Notes: generated from the sequence alone by a model not told the origin. DNA of 64,000 nt from Bryobacteraceae bacterium (GCA_019752335.1 JAIEMJ010000006.1:1-64000), one strand, 5' to 3'; numbered from the stretch's first letter, positions 1 to 8,701 are shown. Numbers and translations are program-made.

Positions 1-339
1 TCCCGCGGACTCAACCCCGACAAAGCCCTCGCCGAAACTCCCTTCACCGGACTCGCCGGCACCTTAGAGGAAAAAGCTATCCACCACACTTTCTTCCGCT
101 ACCAGAACGAGGTCAACCGCTCCTTCGAACGCGCCCGAAAGGCTGTAGAATCAACCACTCGCCGGTCCGTTTCGTCACCCCCAGGCTCACGCCAGGCTGA
201 CGCGCCAAATTCAGAACCCGTGCTTCGAGAAGCCACCCTCCCCATGGACCAACCGGCGCCCGTTGCCTCCTACCAAAACAGCAATCATCATGCCCCTGTC
301 CCCTCGTCCGGCGAAACAATTGGCGGAGTTTTGGTCTGA
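1..339 (+). CDS. C-terminal end of an unidentified protein (cut by window edge)
   Basis: Frame 1 is open from the first base to a TGA at 337-339 and gives 112 residues with no start inside the window. The first fifty residues are well structured (FFRYQNEVNRSFERARKAVE, an amphipathic helix rich in aromatic and basic residues). The rest is a low-complexity Pro/Ser/Asn tail. I cannot assign a family. The N-terminus lies outside the window, so this may be an intact gene or a remnant. Confidence 0.4.
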   Translation, partial: SRGLNPDKALAETPFTGLAGTLEEKAIHHTFFRYQNEVNRSFERARKAVESTTRRSVSSPPGSRQADAPNSEPVLREATLPMDQPAPVASYQNSNHHAPVPSSGETIGGVLV

Positions 340-404
340 GCGCTCCCGTAAGTAATTGATAAACAGCAGCAAGAAACGGACAGAACTTCGGCGGCCCCGT
401 TTTG

Positions 405-410
405 TACACT
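405..410 (+). promoter_or_regulatory. Candidate -10 element (TACACT) for the 2OG oxygenase
   Basis: TACACT lies eight bases before the ATG at 418, preceded directly by TG. No Shine-Dalgarno sequence lies between it and the ATG. If used, the transcript would be leaderless or nearly so. No convincing -35 is visible, so this is tentative. Confidence 0.25.
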
Positions 411-417
411 GCCCTCC

Positions 418-1089
418 ATGTCCCTGAACCCGCACCTGAATGACCATGGCTACGCCTTGCTTCCCGGCCTGCTCCCACCCGCCGACTGCCGCGCCCTCGC
501 CGCCACCTACGACAATGACCCGCTCTTTCGCAGCCGCGTCGTCATGGCGCGCCATGGCTTCGGCCGCGGCCAGTATGCCTACTTTGCGTACCCCTTGCCG
601 GCCCTGGTCGCCCAGTTGCGGACGGCCCTCTATCCGCCGTTGGCCGCGATTGCCAATCAGTGGCACGAAGCTCTGGGGCTGGCGGCGCGCTTCCCTCCGG
701 AGCATCGCGACTACCTCGAACGCTGCCACGCCGCCGGACAGACGCGGCCCACGCCGTTACTGCTTCGCTACGGCCCGGGCGACTACAACTGCCTGCACCA
801 GGATCTCTACGGCGACCTCATCTTCCCCCTGCAGGTCGCTATCCTGCTCGCCGACCCGCGCACCGACTTCACCGGCGGCGAGTTTGTCCTCACCGAGCAG
901 CGGCCGCGTATGCAGTCCCGCGTTCAGGTGGTGCCGCTGGGCCTGGGCGATGCCGTCGTCTTCCCGGTCCATCACCGGCCCGTTACCGGCTCGCGTGGTG
1001 TCTATCGCGTCCACATGCGCCACGGCGTCAGCGCTCTGCGCAGTGGACATCGCCATACCCTCGGCCTCATCTTTCACGACGCCGCCTAA
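418..1089 (+). CDS. 2OG-Fe(II) oxygenase, COG3826/PF09859-like
   Basis: A 223-residue cytosolic protein expected to use 2-oxoglutarate, Fe(II) and O2 to oxidise its substrate. The iron-binding HxD pair is H127/D129 (CLHQD), the distal histidine is probably H202, and R212, ten residues later, is placed to bind 2-oxoglutarate. The whole sequence, including the FRSRVVMARHGFGRG and LLLRYGPGDYNCLHQD segments, matches the oxygenase family predicted to act on nucleic acids; that substrate comes from family annotation and is not shown here. It has no signal peptide. There is no obvious ribosome-binding site, and a -10-like hexamer sits just before the ATG. It stands alone between the edge ORF and the DUF4394 gene. 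Confidence 0.85.
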   Translation: MSLNPHLNDHGYALLPGLLPPADCRALAATYDNDPLFRSRVVMARHGFGRGQYAYFAYPLPALVAQLRTALYPPLAAIANQWHEALGLAARFPPEHRDYLERCHAAGQTRPTPLLLRYGPGDYNCLHQDLYGDLIFPLQVAILLADPRTDFTGGEFVLTEQRPRMQSRVQVVPLGLGDAVVFPVHHRPVTGSRGVYRVHMRHGVSALRSGHRHTLGLIFHDAA

Positions 1090-1166
1090 ATCCGCCGCCC
1101 CGGCGATTTCGTATGCCTCAAGGAAGCGGCAATATTGCCGTGTAACTTCCTTCAGGAGAAATACCG

Positions 1167-2348
1167 ATGCCACGTTGGGCCTCTACCCTCGCCGCCCTCA
1201 CTCTATGCGCCGCCTCTGCTTCCGCGGAGCGTATCTACGCCGTCGACTCGCGCGCTGTCTTAGTCACTTTCGACTCTGATCGACCAGGCGCCATCCTCTC
1301 GATGAACATCATTCGCGGTTTGCGTCCCGGCGAAAGCATCGCTGGCATCGATTTTCGCCCCGCGAATAAAAAACTCTACGCCCTCAGCAGCACCTTGCGC
1401 CTATACCTCATTGATCCAGCCACGGGTGCCGCTACCCCCGTAGGTGGCGGACCGATTACGAGTAACTTGACCGGCACCCGCTTCGGCTTCGACTTCAACC
1501 CCACCGTCGACCGTATTCGCATTGTCACCAATACCGGCCAAAACCTGCGCGCGCACCCCGATACCGGCGCGTTAGTCGCCAACGACGGCCAGCTTTATTA
1601 CACCGACGGCACGGCGCCAAATATTGTCGCCTCGGGTTACACCAATTCGGTCGCCGGAGCCACCAGTACGACGCTCTATAACTTCGACTTAGCCCGGCGC
1701 GCCCTCGTCATCCAGTCACCGCCCAACGACGGATTACTCACTCCCTTTCTCACCATCCGCGGCGACTTTTCCGATGTAACTGGCTTTGATATCTCGCCCA
1801 CTGGCAATCGCGGTTACTTAGCCACGCGAGAGAACGGCACGGCCCGCGTGCAGCTCTACGAAATCGACTTCGCCAGCGCCCGCGCCACGCTTACCGGCAC
1901 CATCGGCACGCTCGACCAGGTCACGGCCATTGCGGTGGAGCCCGCCGGAGTCCCGTCGCTCTTTACGAATATCGGAGGACTGCCGGCCATCAGCGCCGTG
2001 ATCGACGATTTCCTCGGTGTCGTGGTCGCCGACAACCGGATCAACAAGTTCTTCGCGCAAACCGTAGCCAGCCCAGCCCGCGTCGCCGCGCTTCGCCAGA
2101 ACCTGATCGACCAAGTCTGCGCCGGCGCCGGTGGACCCTGCGCCTACACCGGCCGCGACATGAAGACCGCCCATCGCGGCATGCAACTCACCGACCTTGA
2201 GTTCGACGCCCTGGTGGAGGACCTGGTCATCTCGCTCGACAAGTTCAAGGTGCCGCTCCCGGAAAAGGCCGCCCTGCTCGGCGTCCTCGCGCCCCTGCGC
2301 GGCGACATCGTCGAAAAGAAGCAGATGCAACTGCTGGGCGGCCAGTAG
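1167..2348 (+). CDS. Secreted DUF4394 protein fused to a group I truncated haemoglobin
   Basis: This is a 393-residue exported protein. Residues 1-20 form a Sec signal peptide ending in ASASA. Residues 21-260 are a DUF4394 domain, seen as beta-propeller-like repeats (AGIDFRPANKKLYALSS, GFDFNPTVDRIRIVTNTGQN). Residues 264-385 read as a group I truncated globin: LFTNIGG at the start, then VIDDFLGVVVADNRINKFF, then DMKTAHRGM with H336 as the expected proximal haem ligand. The position that is usually Tyr in helix B of this family appears to be Leu (DDFL). An AGGAG ribosome-binding site at 1154-1158 supports the ATG. The cob operon follows after 69 bases. The globin assignment is by motif and spacing. 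Confidence 0.75.
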   Translation: MPRWASTLAALTLCAASASAERIYAVDSRAVLVTFDSDRPGAILSMNIIRGLRPGESIAGIDFRPANKKLYALSSTLRLYLIDPATGAATPVGGGPITSNLTGTRFGFDFNPTVDRIRIVTNTGQNLRAHPDTGALVANDGQLYYTDGTAPNIVASGYTNSVAGATSTTLYNFDLARRALVIQSPPNDGLLTPFLTIRGDFSDVTGFDISPTGNRGYLATRENGTARVQLYEIDFASARATLTGTIGTLDQVTAIAVEPAGVPSLFTNIGGLPAISAVIDDFLGVVVADNRINKFFAQTVASPARVAALRQNLIDQVCAGAGGPCAYTGRDMKTAHRGMQLTDLEFDALVEDLVISLDKFKVPLPEKAALLGVLAPLRGDIVEKKQMQLLGGQ

Positions 2349-2357
2349 CCTAACGTT

Positions 2358-2366
2358 TGCTAAAAT
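2358..2366 (+). promoter_or_regulatory. Candidate extended -10 promoter for the cob/btu operon
   Basis: TGCTAAAAT fits the extended -10 form TGn-TAAAAT and lies in the only gap (2349-2417) before the long operon. Transcription would start near 2373 and leave a leader of about 45 nt with GAGGGG before the TTG start. A -35 is not clear. Confidence 0.35.
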
Positions 2367-2417
2367 CGGAGGGTTCATCAATCGCTGATCCGCGAGTGAG
2401 AAGTTCCGAGGGGGAAC

Positions 2418-3809
2418 TTGCCAGCCAAACCGCTCATGATCGGCGGCACGACGTCGCACGCTGGCAAAAGCTGGATGACGACCGCCATCTGCCGCCACCT
2501 CCGCCAACGTGGCTTCCGTGTCGCGCCCTTTAAGGCGCAGAACATGTCGAATAACTCGTTCCCTTGCCCTGGCGGTGGCGAAATCGGCCGGGCGCAAGTG
2601 GCCCAGGCGGAGGCGTGCGGACTGGAGCCCCACCCGGACTTCAACCCCATCCTCCTCAAGCCCAACTCGGACATGGGCAGCCAGGTGGTGCTCCACGGTA
2701 AGGTCTGGCGCAACCTCCGCGCCCGCGAGTACTACACGCACTTCGACTTCCTCTTCGCGGAGGTGCTGGCCGCCTACGAACGCCTCTCCGCGCGCTTCGA
2801 TTACATCGTGATCGAAGGCGCGGGCAGCGTCGCCGAACTGAACCTGAAGTCGCGTGACCTGGTCAATCTGAACCTCGCCCGCGCCGTCGGCGCCCCGGCC
2901 CTGTTGGTTTCGGACATCGACCGCGGCGGCGTCTTCGCCGCCATCATCGGCACCATCTCGCTGCTGGAGCCCTGGGAGCGAGACCTCGTCCGCGCCTTCG
3001 CTGTGAATCGTTTTCGCGGCGATCCCTCGCTCTTCACGGACGGCGTCGGCCTGCTCGAAGCCCGCTCGGGTAAGCCTTGTCTGGGCGTTTTTCCTTACCT
3101 CAAAGAGTTCACGATCGACGAAGAAGACGGCGTGTCGATCGAGGGCCGTAGCGCGAGCGCGAGCGACGTCGCCATCATTCGCCTGCCGCGTATCTCGAAC
3201 CTGACCGACTTTCGCCTGTTGCCCGATGCCGCTTGGGTTACGCGTCCGCTCCACCGGCAGTTCTCCACCGTGATTCTGCCCGGCACGAAGAGCACCCTGC
3301 CCGACCTCGCGTGGCTGCGCGAACAAGGCCTGGACCGCTGGATTCAAGCCCAGCACACGCAAGGCGCCCGCATCATCGGCATCTGCGGCGGCTATCAGAT
3401 GCTGGGTAACGAGATTCTGGATCCGCTGCGCAGTGACTCGGAAATCGAGGCCGGCCTAGGCCTCGGCCTGTTGCCGGCGCGTACCGTAATGGCGGGCGAA
3501 AAAACCACGCGCGCTGTCCGCGCGCGCACCGCCAGCGGACACGAGTTTGCCGCCTATGAAATCCACATGGGCGAGACCGCGACGAGTTGCGCGCCGTTTG
3601 TCTCGGTGGAAGGAAAACCCGAGGGCGCCTGCACTGACAATGTTATTGGCACTTACTTACACGGCGCCCTCGAAGATGAGCACTTACTTAGCGACTTACT
3701 CGGCCGTCCAGTAACTGCGGGCCCGAGTAAAGAGGCCTCTTACGACGGGCTCGCGGCTTGGTTTGCCGCGCACGCCAACTTACAGCGATTCGAAGAGGAA
3801 TTCCTATGA
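2418..3809 (+). CDS. cobQ: Cobyric acid synthase (glutamine-hydrolysing)
   Basis: It amidates adenosyl-cobyrinic acid a,c-diamide to cobyric acid using glutamine and ATP. The 463-residue protein has the N-terminal synthetase/ATPase fold (GGTTSHAGKS, residues 9-18; FKAQNMSNN 38-46) and a C-terminal class I glutamine amidotransferase domain with C323 (GICGGYQ) and H415 (GTYLHG). Length is slightly below the usual 480-510. The chosen start is TTG at 2418 because GAGGGG at 2409-2414 precedes it and the protein begins just before the P-loop. The stop overlaps the next start as ATGA. First gene of a nine-gene corrinoid block. Confidence 0.93.
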   Translation: MPAKPLMIGGTTSHAGKSWMTTAICRHLRQRGFRVAPFKAQNMSNNSFPCPGGGEIGRAQVAQAEACGLEPHPDFNPILLKPNSDMGSQVVLHGKVWRNLRAREYYTHFDFLFAEVLAAYERLSARFDYIVIEGAGSVAELNLKSRDLVNLNLARAVGAPALLVSDIDRGGVFAAIIGTISLLEPWERDLVRAFAVNRFRGDPSLFTDGVGLLEARSGKPCLGVFPYLKEFTIDEEDGVSIEGRSASASDVAIIRLPRISNLTDFRLLPDAAWVTRPLHRQFSTVILPGTKSTLPDLAWLREQGLDRWIQAQHTQGARIIGICGGYQMLGNEILDPLRSDSEIEAGLGLGLLPARTVMAGEKTTRAVRARTASGHEFAAYEIHMGETATSCAPFVSVEGKPEGACTDNVIGTYLHGALEDEHLLSDLLGRPVTAGPSKEASYDGLAAWFAAHANLQRFEEEFL

Positions 3810-4702
3810 CGTCCGGCACCCAGTTACTCTGCGGCGCCGCGTTGGACTTAGCGCTCGGCGATCCCCGCTGGCTGCCGCATCCGGTGCGCGGCATCGGTTG
3901 GCTGATCGTCAAGTTGGAGCCGCTCTGCCGCCACCTGCCGCTCTACGCTGGCGGCATACTGCTTTGGCTATTGGTCGTCGGTACCACCGCGGGCATCGTC
4001 TGGCTCACGCTGCCTTGGTTAGCGATCTTTTGGATCTGGACTTTCCTCGCCGTGCGCGACCTCGACGTGCAAGCCATGCGCGTCATCGCCGCCTTGCGCG
4101 ACGGCGACCTCGCCGGCGCTCGCGAGCGCTTGTCGATGATCGTCGGCCGCGACACCGCTTCGCTCGACGAACCCGAGATCCTGCGCGCCACCGTCGAGAC
4201 AGTGGCCGAAAGCCTCAGCGACGGCATCGTCGGGCCCTTGTTCTACCTGGCGCTCGCGGGCCCGGCCGGCATGGCCGCCTTCAAAGCGGCGAGCACGCTC
4301 GATTCGATGTGCGGCTATCGCAACGTGCGTTATCGGGAGTTCGGCTGGGCCTCGGCCCGGCTGGATGACGTCGCGAACTTCTTGCCGGCGCGGCTCAGCG
4401 TCGCGTTGGTCGCCGTTGCGGCGCTGCTGATGGGCTACGACGCGCGCGCCGCGATTCGCTGTGCCCTGCGCGATGGCGCCTCGCAACCGAGTCCGAATTC
4501 CGGCTACCCGGAAGCCGCCGTCGCCGGGGCCCTCGGAGTGCGGCTCGGCGGACTGAATTACTATCAGGGCGTGCCCTCCGTGAAGGCCACGCTCGGCGAA
4601 CCTCGCCGCCCGCTCTCGCTCGAAGTATTCCGCGCCACGCGGCACTTACTCTACGGAACGTCGGCCCTGGCGGTGTTACTCGCCTGGAGCGTCAGCCGAT
4701 GA
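3806..4702 (+). CDS. cbiB: Adenosylcobinamide-phosphate synthase
   Basis: An integral membrane enzyme (CobD in Pseudomonas nomenclature) that attaches the aminopropanol phosphate arm to cobyric acid. The 298 residues carry the family hallmarks DLALGDP near the N-terminus, ETVAESLSDGIVGPLFY in the middle, STLDSMCGYRN, and PSPNSGYPEAAVAGALGVRLGG near the C-terminus, with several hydrophobic segments. The ATG at 3806 overlaps the cobQ stop (ATGA) and follows GAAGAGGAA. Its stop overlaps the next gene in the same way. The open frame extends 48 bases further upstream into cobQ, but that extension is unlikely to be used. Confidence 0.92.
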   Translation: MTSGTQLLCGAALDLALGDPRWLPHPVRGIGWLIVKLEPLCRHLPLYAGGILLWLLVVGTTAGIVWLTLPWLAIFWIWTFLAVRDLDVQAMRVIAALRDGDLAGARERLSMIVGRDTASLDEPEILRATVETVAESLSDGIVGPLFYLALAGPAGMAAFKAASTLDSMCGYRNVRYREFGWASARLDDVANFLPARLSVALVAVAALLMGYDARAAIRCALRDGASQPSPNSGYPEAAVAGALGVRLGGLNYYQGVPSVKATLGEPRRPLSLEVFRATRHLLYGTSALAVLLAWSVSR

Positions 4703-5685
4703 CGATTACCCACGGTGGCAATATCTATGCGCTCGCCCGGCAGTTAGGCTGCGCCCCGGAGGAGATACTGGATTTCTCCGCCTCGATCAATCCGCTCGGG
4801 ATGGCCCCAGGAGTAAAAGAAGCTCTGATAGCCGCTGTGTCGCGTGTTCCGCACTATCCAGAACCGCAGTCTCTTACCTTGCGAAACGCTCTTGGCGGCC
4901 AATGGCAACTCCCTCCAGAGTATATCCTCACGGGCAACGGCGCGACGGAGTTGATTCATTTTGTGGCGCGCACTCCCCGGCCCGTTACTCTCCTGATTCC
5001 TACCTTCAGCGAGTTCCACCGCGCCTATCCCGAGGCAAAGTTAGTCAAGCGCTGGCCGGACCTCGACGGCCTCGCCGTAGTCACGCGGCCCAATAATCCA
5101 CAGGGTGACTTACTCCCGCTCGCGGCCATCGAAGGCATCTTGCAAGCCGGTCATGCGTTGATCGTCGACGAGAGCTTTATTGAATTTACCGAGGCGGAAT
5201 CCGCCTTGTCGCTCATCCCGAAGTACGCGGACTTACTCGTCCTGCGCTCGCTCACGAAGCTCCATGCCCTGCCGGGGCTGCGCATCGGCGCCCTGGCCGG
5301 CCAGGCGATTCCCGCGATGCTGCCCCGCCGCGAACCCTGGCAGGTGAGCGTCCTCGCCGAAGCCGCCGCGCTCGTCGCGATCGAAGCGACTGGTCATCAT
5401 CGTGCGACCAGAGAGTTCGTCACCACGGAACGGGCCTGGCTTACGCGACAGCTCACACTGCCCGGCCTTAGCCCGCAGCCCAGCGTCGCGAACTACTTGC
5501 TTGTGAAAACTGCGCAGAACCCCGCTGACTTAGCGAAATGGCTCGCCGCCCGCCGCGTCCTGGTGCGCGACTGTACTCACATTCCCGGCGTCGACGAGCC
5601 CGCCATTCGTGTAGCCGTCCGCACCCGGCCCGACAATCTACGGCTGATCGACTTACTTCAGGAGTACCTATGCGCTGCACAGTAA
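4699..5685 (+). CDS. cobD: Threonine-phosphate decarboxylase, PLP-dependent
   Basis: A class I/II aminotransferase-fold enzyme (Salmonella CobD, Pseudomonas CobC) that makes (R)-1-amino-2-propanol phosphate, the arm joined by the neighbouring CbiB. The 328-residue protein starts THGGNIYALARQLG, as typical members do, and has DFSASINPLG, TNGNGATELIH-like cofactor contacts (TGNGATELIH 78-87), RPNNPQG and the Schiff-base lysine K187 in SLTKLHALPG. Histidinol-phosphate aminotransferase is the closest alternative, but the operon position favours the cobalamin role. It overlaps cbiB by ATGA and btuF by 16 bases. Confidence 0.88.
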   Translation: MTITHGGNIYALARQLGCAPEEILDFSASINPLGMAPGVKEALIAAVSRVPHYPEPQSLTLRNALGGQWQLPPEYILTGNGATELIHFVARTPRPVTLLIPTFSEFHRAYPEAKLVKRWPDLDGLAVVTRPNNPQGDLLPLAAIEGILQAGHALIVDESFIEFTEAESALSLIPKYADLLVLRSLTKLHALPGLRIGALAGQAIPAMLPRREPWQVSVLAEAAALVAIEATGHHRATREFVTTERAWLTRQLTLPGLSPQPSVANYLLVKTAQNPADLAKWLAARRVLVRDCTHIPGVDEPAIRVAVRTRPDNLRLIDLLQEYLCAAQ

Positions 5686-6482
5686 TTCTTCTCTTTGCCA
5701 ACTTACTCGCTGCGCAACAGCGCGTCGTCTCTCTCGCCCCCAGCGCCACCGAAATGCTCTACGCGATGGGCTGGGGCGACCGCGTCGTGGGAGTTACGAA
5801 ATATTGCCACTACCCGCCCGAAGCGCGGAAGAAGACTCAAGTGGGCAGTTACCTGCGGCCTAGCTTAGAGGCGATCGCCGGGCTCAAGCCGGACCTCATC
5901 ATCTCGGATCCCACCACCACGCGCGTCACCTTGCCCGGCGTCGCGATGGCGGCGATTGAACGGAAGGATCTCGCGGCGATTGAGCAATCTCTCCACAACA
6001 TCGCCAAAGCCATGGGCGACCCCGCGCGCGCCGTAAAGCTTGCGGGAAGTATGCGCCGCGACCTCGACGCCATTCGCGCGCGCAACGCCGGCAAGGCAAA
6101 GCGAAAAACGATGTTCGTGGTGGGCCGCAATCCGGGCCAACTTACTGGCCTCATCGTCGTTGGGCGTGACTCTTACCTGAACGAACTTATCGCCCTGGCC
6201 GGAGGCCAGAATATCTTCGCCGATGCGCCGGTCTCCTATCCGAAGATCTCGGTCGAGGAGATTCTCGCGCGCCAACCTGAGGTCATCATCGACATGGGCG
6301 ACATGGCCGATACCGACGCCGTCCCTCCGGGCCACTTAGCCGAAGTACGTGCGCTCTACAACAAGCTCCCGACGAAGCGGCAGCGCGTCTTCGCTGTCGC
6401 CTCGGATATCTTTGTCGTGCCGGGTCCACGCGTCGTCGATGCTGCCCGCGAATTTGAAAAGATGATCCAGGGTAAGCCATGA
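5670..6482 (+). CDS. btuF: Corrinoid ABC transporter substrate-binding protein
   Basis: A periplasmic cobalamin/cobinamide-binding protein of 270 residues. A short signal peptide (residues 1-15, ending LLAAQ) is followed directly by RVVSLAPSATEMLYAMGWGDRVVGVTKYC, the classic BtuF/FecB opening, and later VGRNPGQLTGLIVVGRDSYLNELI and PKISVEEILARQPEVIID. The ATG at 5670 lies inside the end of cobD and has AGGAG at 5660-5664. It delivers corrinoid to the BtuCD pair encoded next, whose ATPase gene overlaps it by ATGA. Confidence 0.9.
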   Translation: MRCTVILLFANLLAAQQRVVSLAPSATEMLYAMGWGDRVVGVTKYCHYPPEARKKTQVGSYLRPSLEAIAGLKPDLIISDPTTTRVTLPGVAMAAIERKDLAAIEQSLHNIAKAMGDPARAVKLAGSMRRDLDAIRARNAGKAKRKTMFVVGRNPGQLTGLIVVGRDSYLNELIALAGGQNIFADAPVSYPKISVEEILARQPEVIIDMGDMADTDAVPPGHLAEVRALYNKLPTKRQRVFAVASDIFVVPGPRVVDAAREFEKMIQGKP

Positions 6483-7243
6483 TCTTCCGCCTGTCCCAAG
6501 CCGGCATGAACTACGGCGCCGCGCGCGTGCTCGCCGACGTGTCAGCCGAGTTCGTGCGGCCGGAGTTTGTCGCCGTATTGGGCCCGAATGGCGCGGGCAA
6601 GTCGACGCTGATGGGAATTCTGGCCGGAGTGAAACCGGGTTACACGGGGCTTTGCGAGTACCGGGGAAAGTCGGTACCGCAATGGCCTCGGCGGGACTTT
6701 GCGCGCGAAGTCTCCTTCTTGCCGCAGAACGTACAGATCAATTTTCCCTTCAGCGCCGAGGAGATTGTGCTGATGGGGCGTACGCCGCACGGCCGAGGTT
6801 GGCAGGAGTCGCCGGCGGACCTCGCGGCGGCGAAGCGCGCTATGGAACTTACCGACGCGAGTAACTACCGCTGCCGCGACTTTGTGTCGCTCTCCGGCGG
6901 CGAACGCCAGCGCGTCATCCTGGCGGCGGCCTTGGCGCAAACGCCGCGCGTGTTACTCCTTGATGAGCCTTCCGCCTTCCTTGACCTCTCCCATCAGGTC
7001 GCGCTCTATCGCCTGCTGGCCCGTCTGCCGCGCGAAGAGGGCATGCTGGTGATCGCCGTCACCCATGATCTCAACTTAGCCGCCGCTCACGCTGACCGTT
7101 TGTTGATCCTGCACCAAGGCCAGCTATCCGCTGACGGCGCGCCCATGGACGTATTGAACGAAGCTTGTCTACGCGACGTATTCAACGTGGACGCGGTAAT
7201 CCAACAAAATCGCGCCTCGCGCCCGGTGATCCTTTATGAGTAA
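6479..7243 (+). CDS. btuD: Corrinoid ABC transporter ATPase
   Basis: The ATP-hydrolysing subunit, 254 residues. Visible motifs are Walker A GPNGAGKST (35-43), Q-loop LPQNV, signature LSGGERQ (138-144), Walker B VLLLDEPSAFLDL (about 158-170) and the switch histidine in VTHDLN. The sequence is of the FecE/BtuD class. Gene order btuF-btuD-btuC within a cobalamin block makes a corrinoid substrate more likely than ferric siderophore or haem. It overlaps btuF by 4 bases and btuC by 8, which fits coupled translation. Confidence 0.9.
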   Translation: MIFRLSQAGMNYGAARVLADVSAEFVRPEFVAVLGPNGAGKSTLMGILAGVKPGYTGLCEYRGKSVPQWPRRDFAREVSFLPQNVQINFPFSAEEIVLMGRTPHGRGWQESPADLAAAKRAMELTDASNYRCRDFVSLSGGERQRVILAAALAQTPRVLLLDEPSAFLDLSHQVALYRLLARLPREEGMLVIAVTHDLNLAAAHADRLLILHQGQLSADGAPMDVLNEACLRDVFNVDAVIQQNRASRPVILYE

Positions 7244-8201
7244 GTCGAGTTGGCTGTATCTTGGCGTCGCCGCCGTGATCGCGAGCGCGATGTTACTGCC
7301 GTTAGCCGGTTCGGCGAATGTATCCTTGGCGCAAGCCTGGGCCGGCGTGTCACCCGACAAGGAAATCGTCTTCGACATCCGCTTGCCGCGCGTCTTACTC
7401 GGCTTACTGGCGGGCGGCGTCCTCTCCGTCGCCGGCGTCCTTTGCCAGGCCCTTTTGCGTGATGCTCTGGCGACGCCGTACACGTTGGGCGTGGCCAGCG
7501 GAGCCTCGCTGGGCGCGGTGACCGCGATTTGTCTCGGGCTGAACGGTGTCTGGTTAGCGGGAATCGTGGGCGCGGCCTTTGCGGTGGCAGGCGTAGTCAG
7601 TTTAGCCAGCGACGGCGGCCGGTTATCGACATTCACTTTGTTACTCGCCGGAGTTACCTTGAATAGTATCTGCCTCGCACTAATTCTCTTTCTCCAAAGC
7701 GTTACCAGCTTCGGTAAGTCACTGGTGATTGTGCGCTGGCTGATGGGCGGCATTGATACGGTGGAGTACGGAACACTAGCTTGGCTCACCGTCCTGATCA
7801 CTCCCGTCTTAGTGCTCCTCCTGTTGCGGGCCCGCGACTGGAACTTACTCGCCGTCGGTGAGGACTGGGCTACCGCCCGCGGCGTGTCCGCGCAACGCGC
7901 CATCTGGGGCGGTTACTTCGCGATCTCGATTCTCACCGGCTTAGTCACCGCGGTTACTGGCCCCATCGGCTTCGTGGGCCTGATTGTGCCGCACGCGCTC
8001 CGCATGAAACTCGGCGCTGACCATCGACTTCTACTGCCCACTTCTTTCCTCTACGGGGCCGTGTTTCTCGCCTTCTCCGACACTGCAGGCCGATTGATTC
8101 TCGCCCCCGCCGAGATTCCGGTCGGCGTACTGACGGCCTTACTGGGTGGGCCTTTCTTCATTCTCTTGCTACGCTCGAAACGGAGAAGCACATGGCTCTA
8201 A
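7236..8201 (+). CDS. btuC: Corrinoid ABC transporter permease
   Basis: An inner-membrane permease of the FecCD/BtuC family with 321 residues and roughly ten hydrophobic segments. Family landmarks are DIRLPRVLLGLLAGGVLSVAG, CQALLRDALATPYTLGVASGASLG, and TGPIGFVGLIVPHALRM close to the C-terminus. The ATG lies in the last codons of btuD. Substrate is inferred from the operon; siderophore permeases share the same architecture. The last 10 bases overlap cobU. Confidence 0.9.
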   Translation: MSKSSWLYLGVAAVIASAMLLPLAGSANVSLAQAWAGVSPDKEIVFDIRLPRVLLGLLAGGVLSVAGVLCQALLRDALATPYTLGVASGASLGAVTAICLGLNGVWLAGIVGAAFAVAGVVSLASDGGRLSTFTLLLAGVTLNSICLALILFLQSVTSFGKSLVIVRWLMGGIDTVEYGTLAWLTVLITPVLVLLLLRARDWNLLAVGEDWATARGVSAQRAIWGGYFAISILTGLVTAVTGPIGFVGLIVPHALRMKLGADHRLLLPTSFLYGAVFLAFSDTAGRLILAPAEIPVGVLTALLGGPFFILLLRSKRRSTWL

Positions 8202-8701
8202 TTCTGGTAGGCGGCGGGAGCCGCAGTGGCAAGAGCACTTACGCGCTGACCTTGGCGCGCGGCAACCCCGGGCCCTATGCCTTTATTGCCACCGCGCAAG
8301 CCTTCGATGACGAAATGCGCGAGCGCATCGCGAAGCATCAGGCGGAGCGCGCACAGGAATTCATCACTTACGAAGAACCTTTTGACTTAGCTGGCCGGCT
8401 CGCGCAGCTACGAGAACCCGTCATCATCATTGATTGCTTGACGCTCTGGCTGACGAACTTACTGTTGCAGGAAGAAGCGGCGATGGAAGGACGCATCAAT
8501 GACTTCTTGACAGCTGCAACCGCGAGTGCAGCTACGGTGATTGCCGTGACGAACGAGGTGGGTTGTGGGATTGTGCCGGAGAATGCCCTGGCGCGCCGTT
8601 TTCGCGACTTACAAGGGCGGCTGAATCAGGATGCGGCGAGGGCGGCGCGCGAAGTCTACTGGATGGTGTTTGGCTGCGCGCTGAAGGTGAAGCAGCCATG
8701 A
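8192..8701 (+). CDS. cobU: Adenosylcobinamide kinase / guanylyltransferase
   Basis: This bifunctional cytosolic enzyme phosphorylates adenosylcobinamide and then forms adenosyl-GDP-cobinamide, the substrate of CobS. The 169 residues contain the P-loop GGGSRSGKSTYA (7-18), the segment YAFIATAQAFDDEMRERIAKHQ with H49 as the likely guanylated histidine, IIIDCLTLWLTNLL, and VTNEVGCGIVPENALARRFRDLQGRLNQ. The Trp that usually follows the KHxxxR element is replaced by Phe (RAQEF). GGAG at 8182-8185 precedes the ATG. It overlaps cobS by ATGA. Confidence 0.93.
   Translation: MALILVGGGSRSGKSTYALTLARGNPGPYAFIATAQAFDDEMRERIAKHQAERAQEFITYEEPFDLAGRLAQLREPVIIIDCLTLWLTNLLLQEEAAMEGRINDFLTAATASAATVIAVTNEVGCGIVPENALARRFRDLQGRLNQDAARAAREVYWMVFGCALKVKQP

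Noticed and set aside
2349-2417. Adenosylcobalamin riboswitch before cobQ
   Set aside because: The gap is only 69 bases and has no conserved B12-box-like GCCACTG element.
1818-3362. Long open frame on the minus strand across the DUF4394 and cobQ genes
   Set aside because: It is antisense to two convincing genes, has a composition typical of reverse frames in GC-rich coding DNA and shows no domain.
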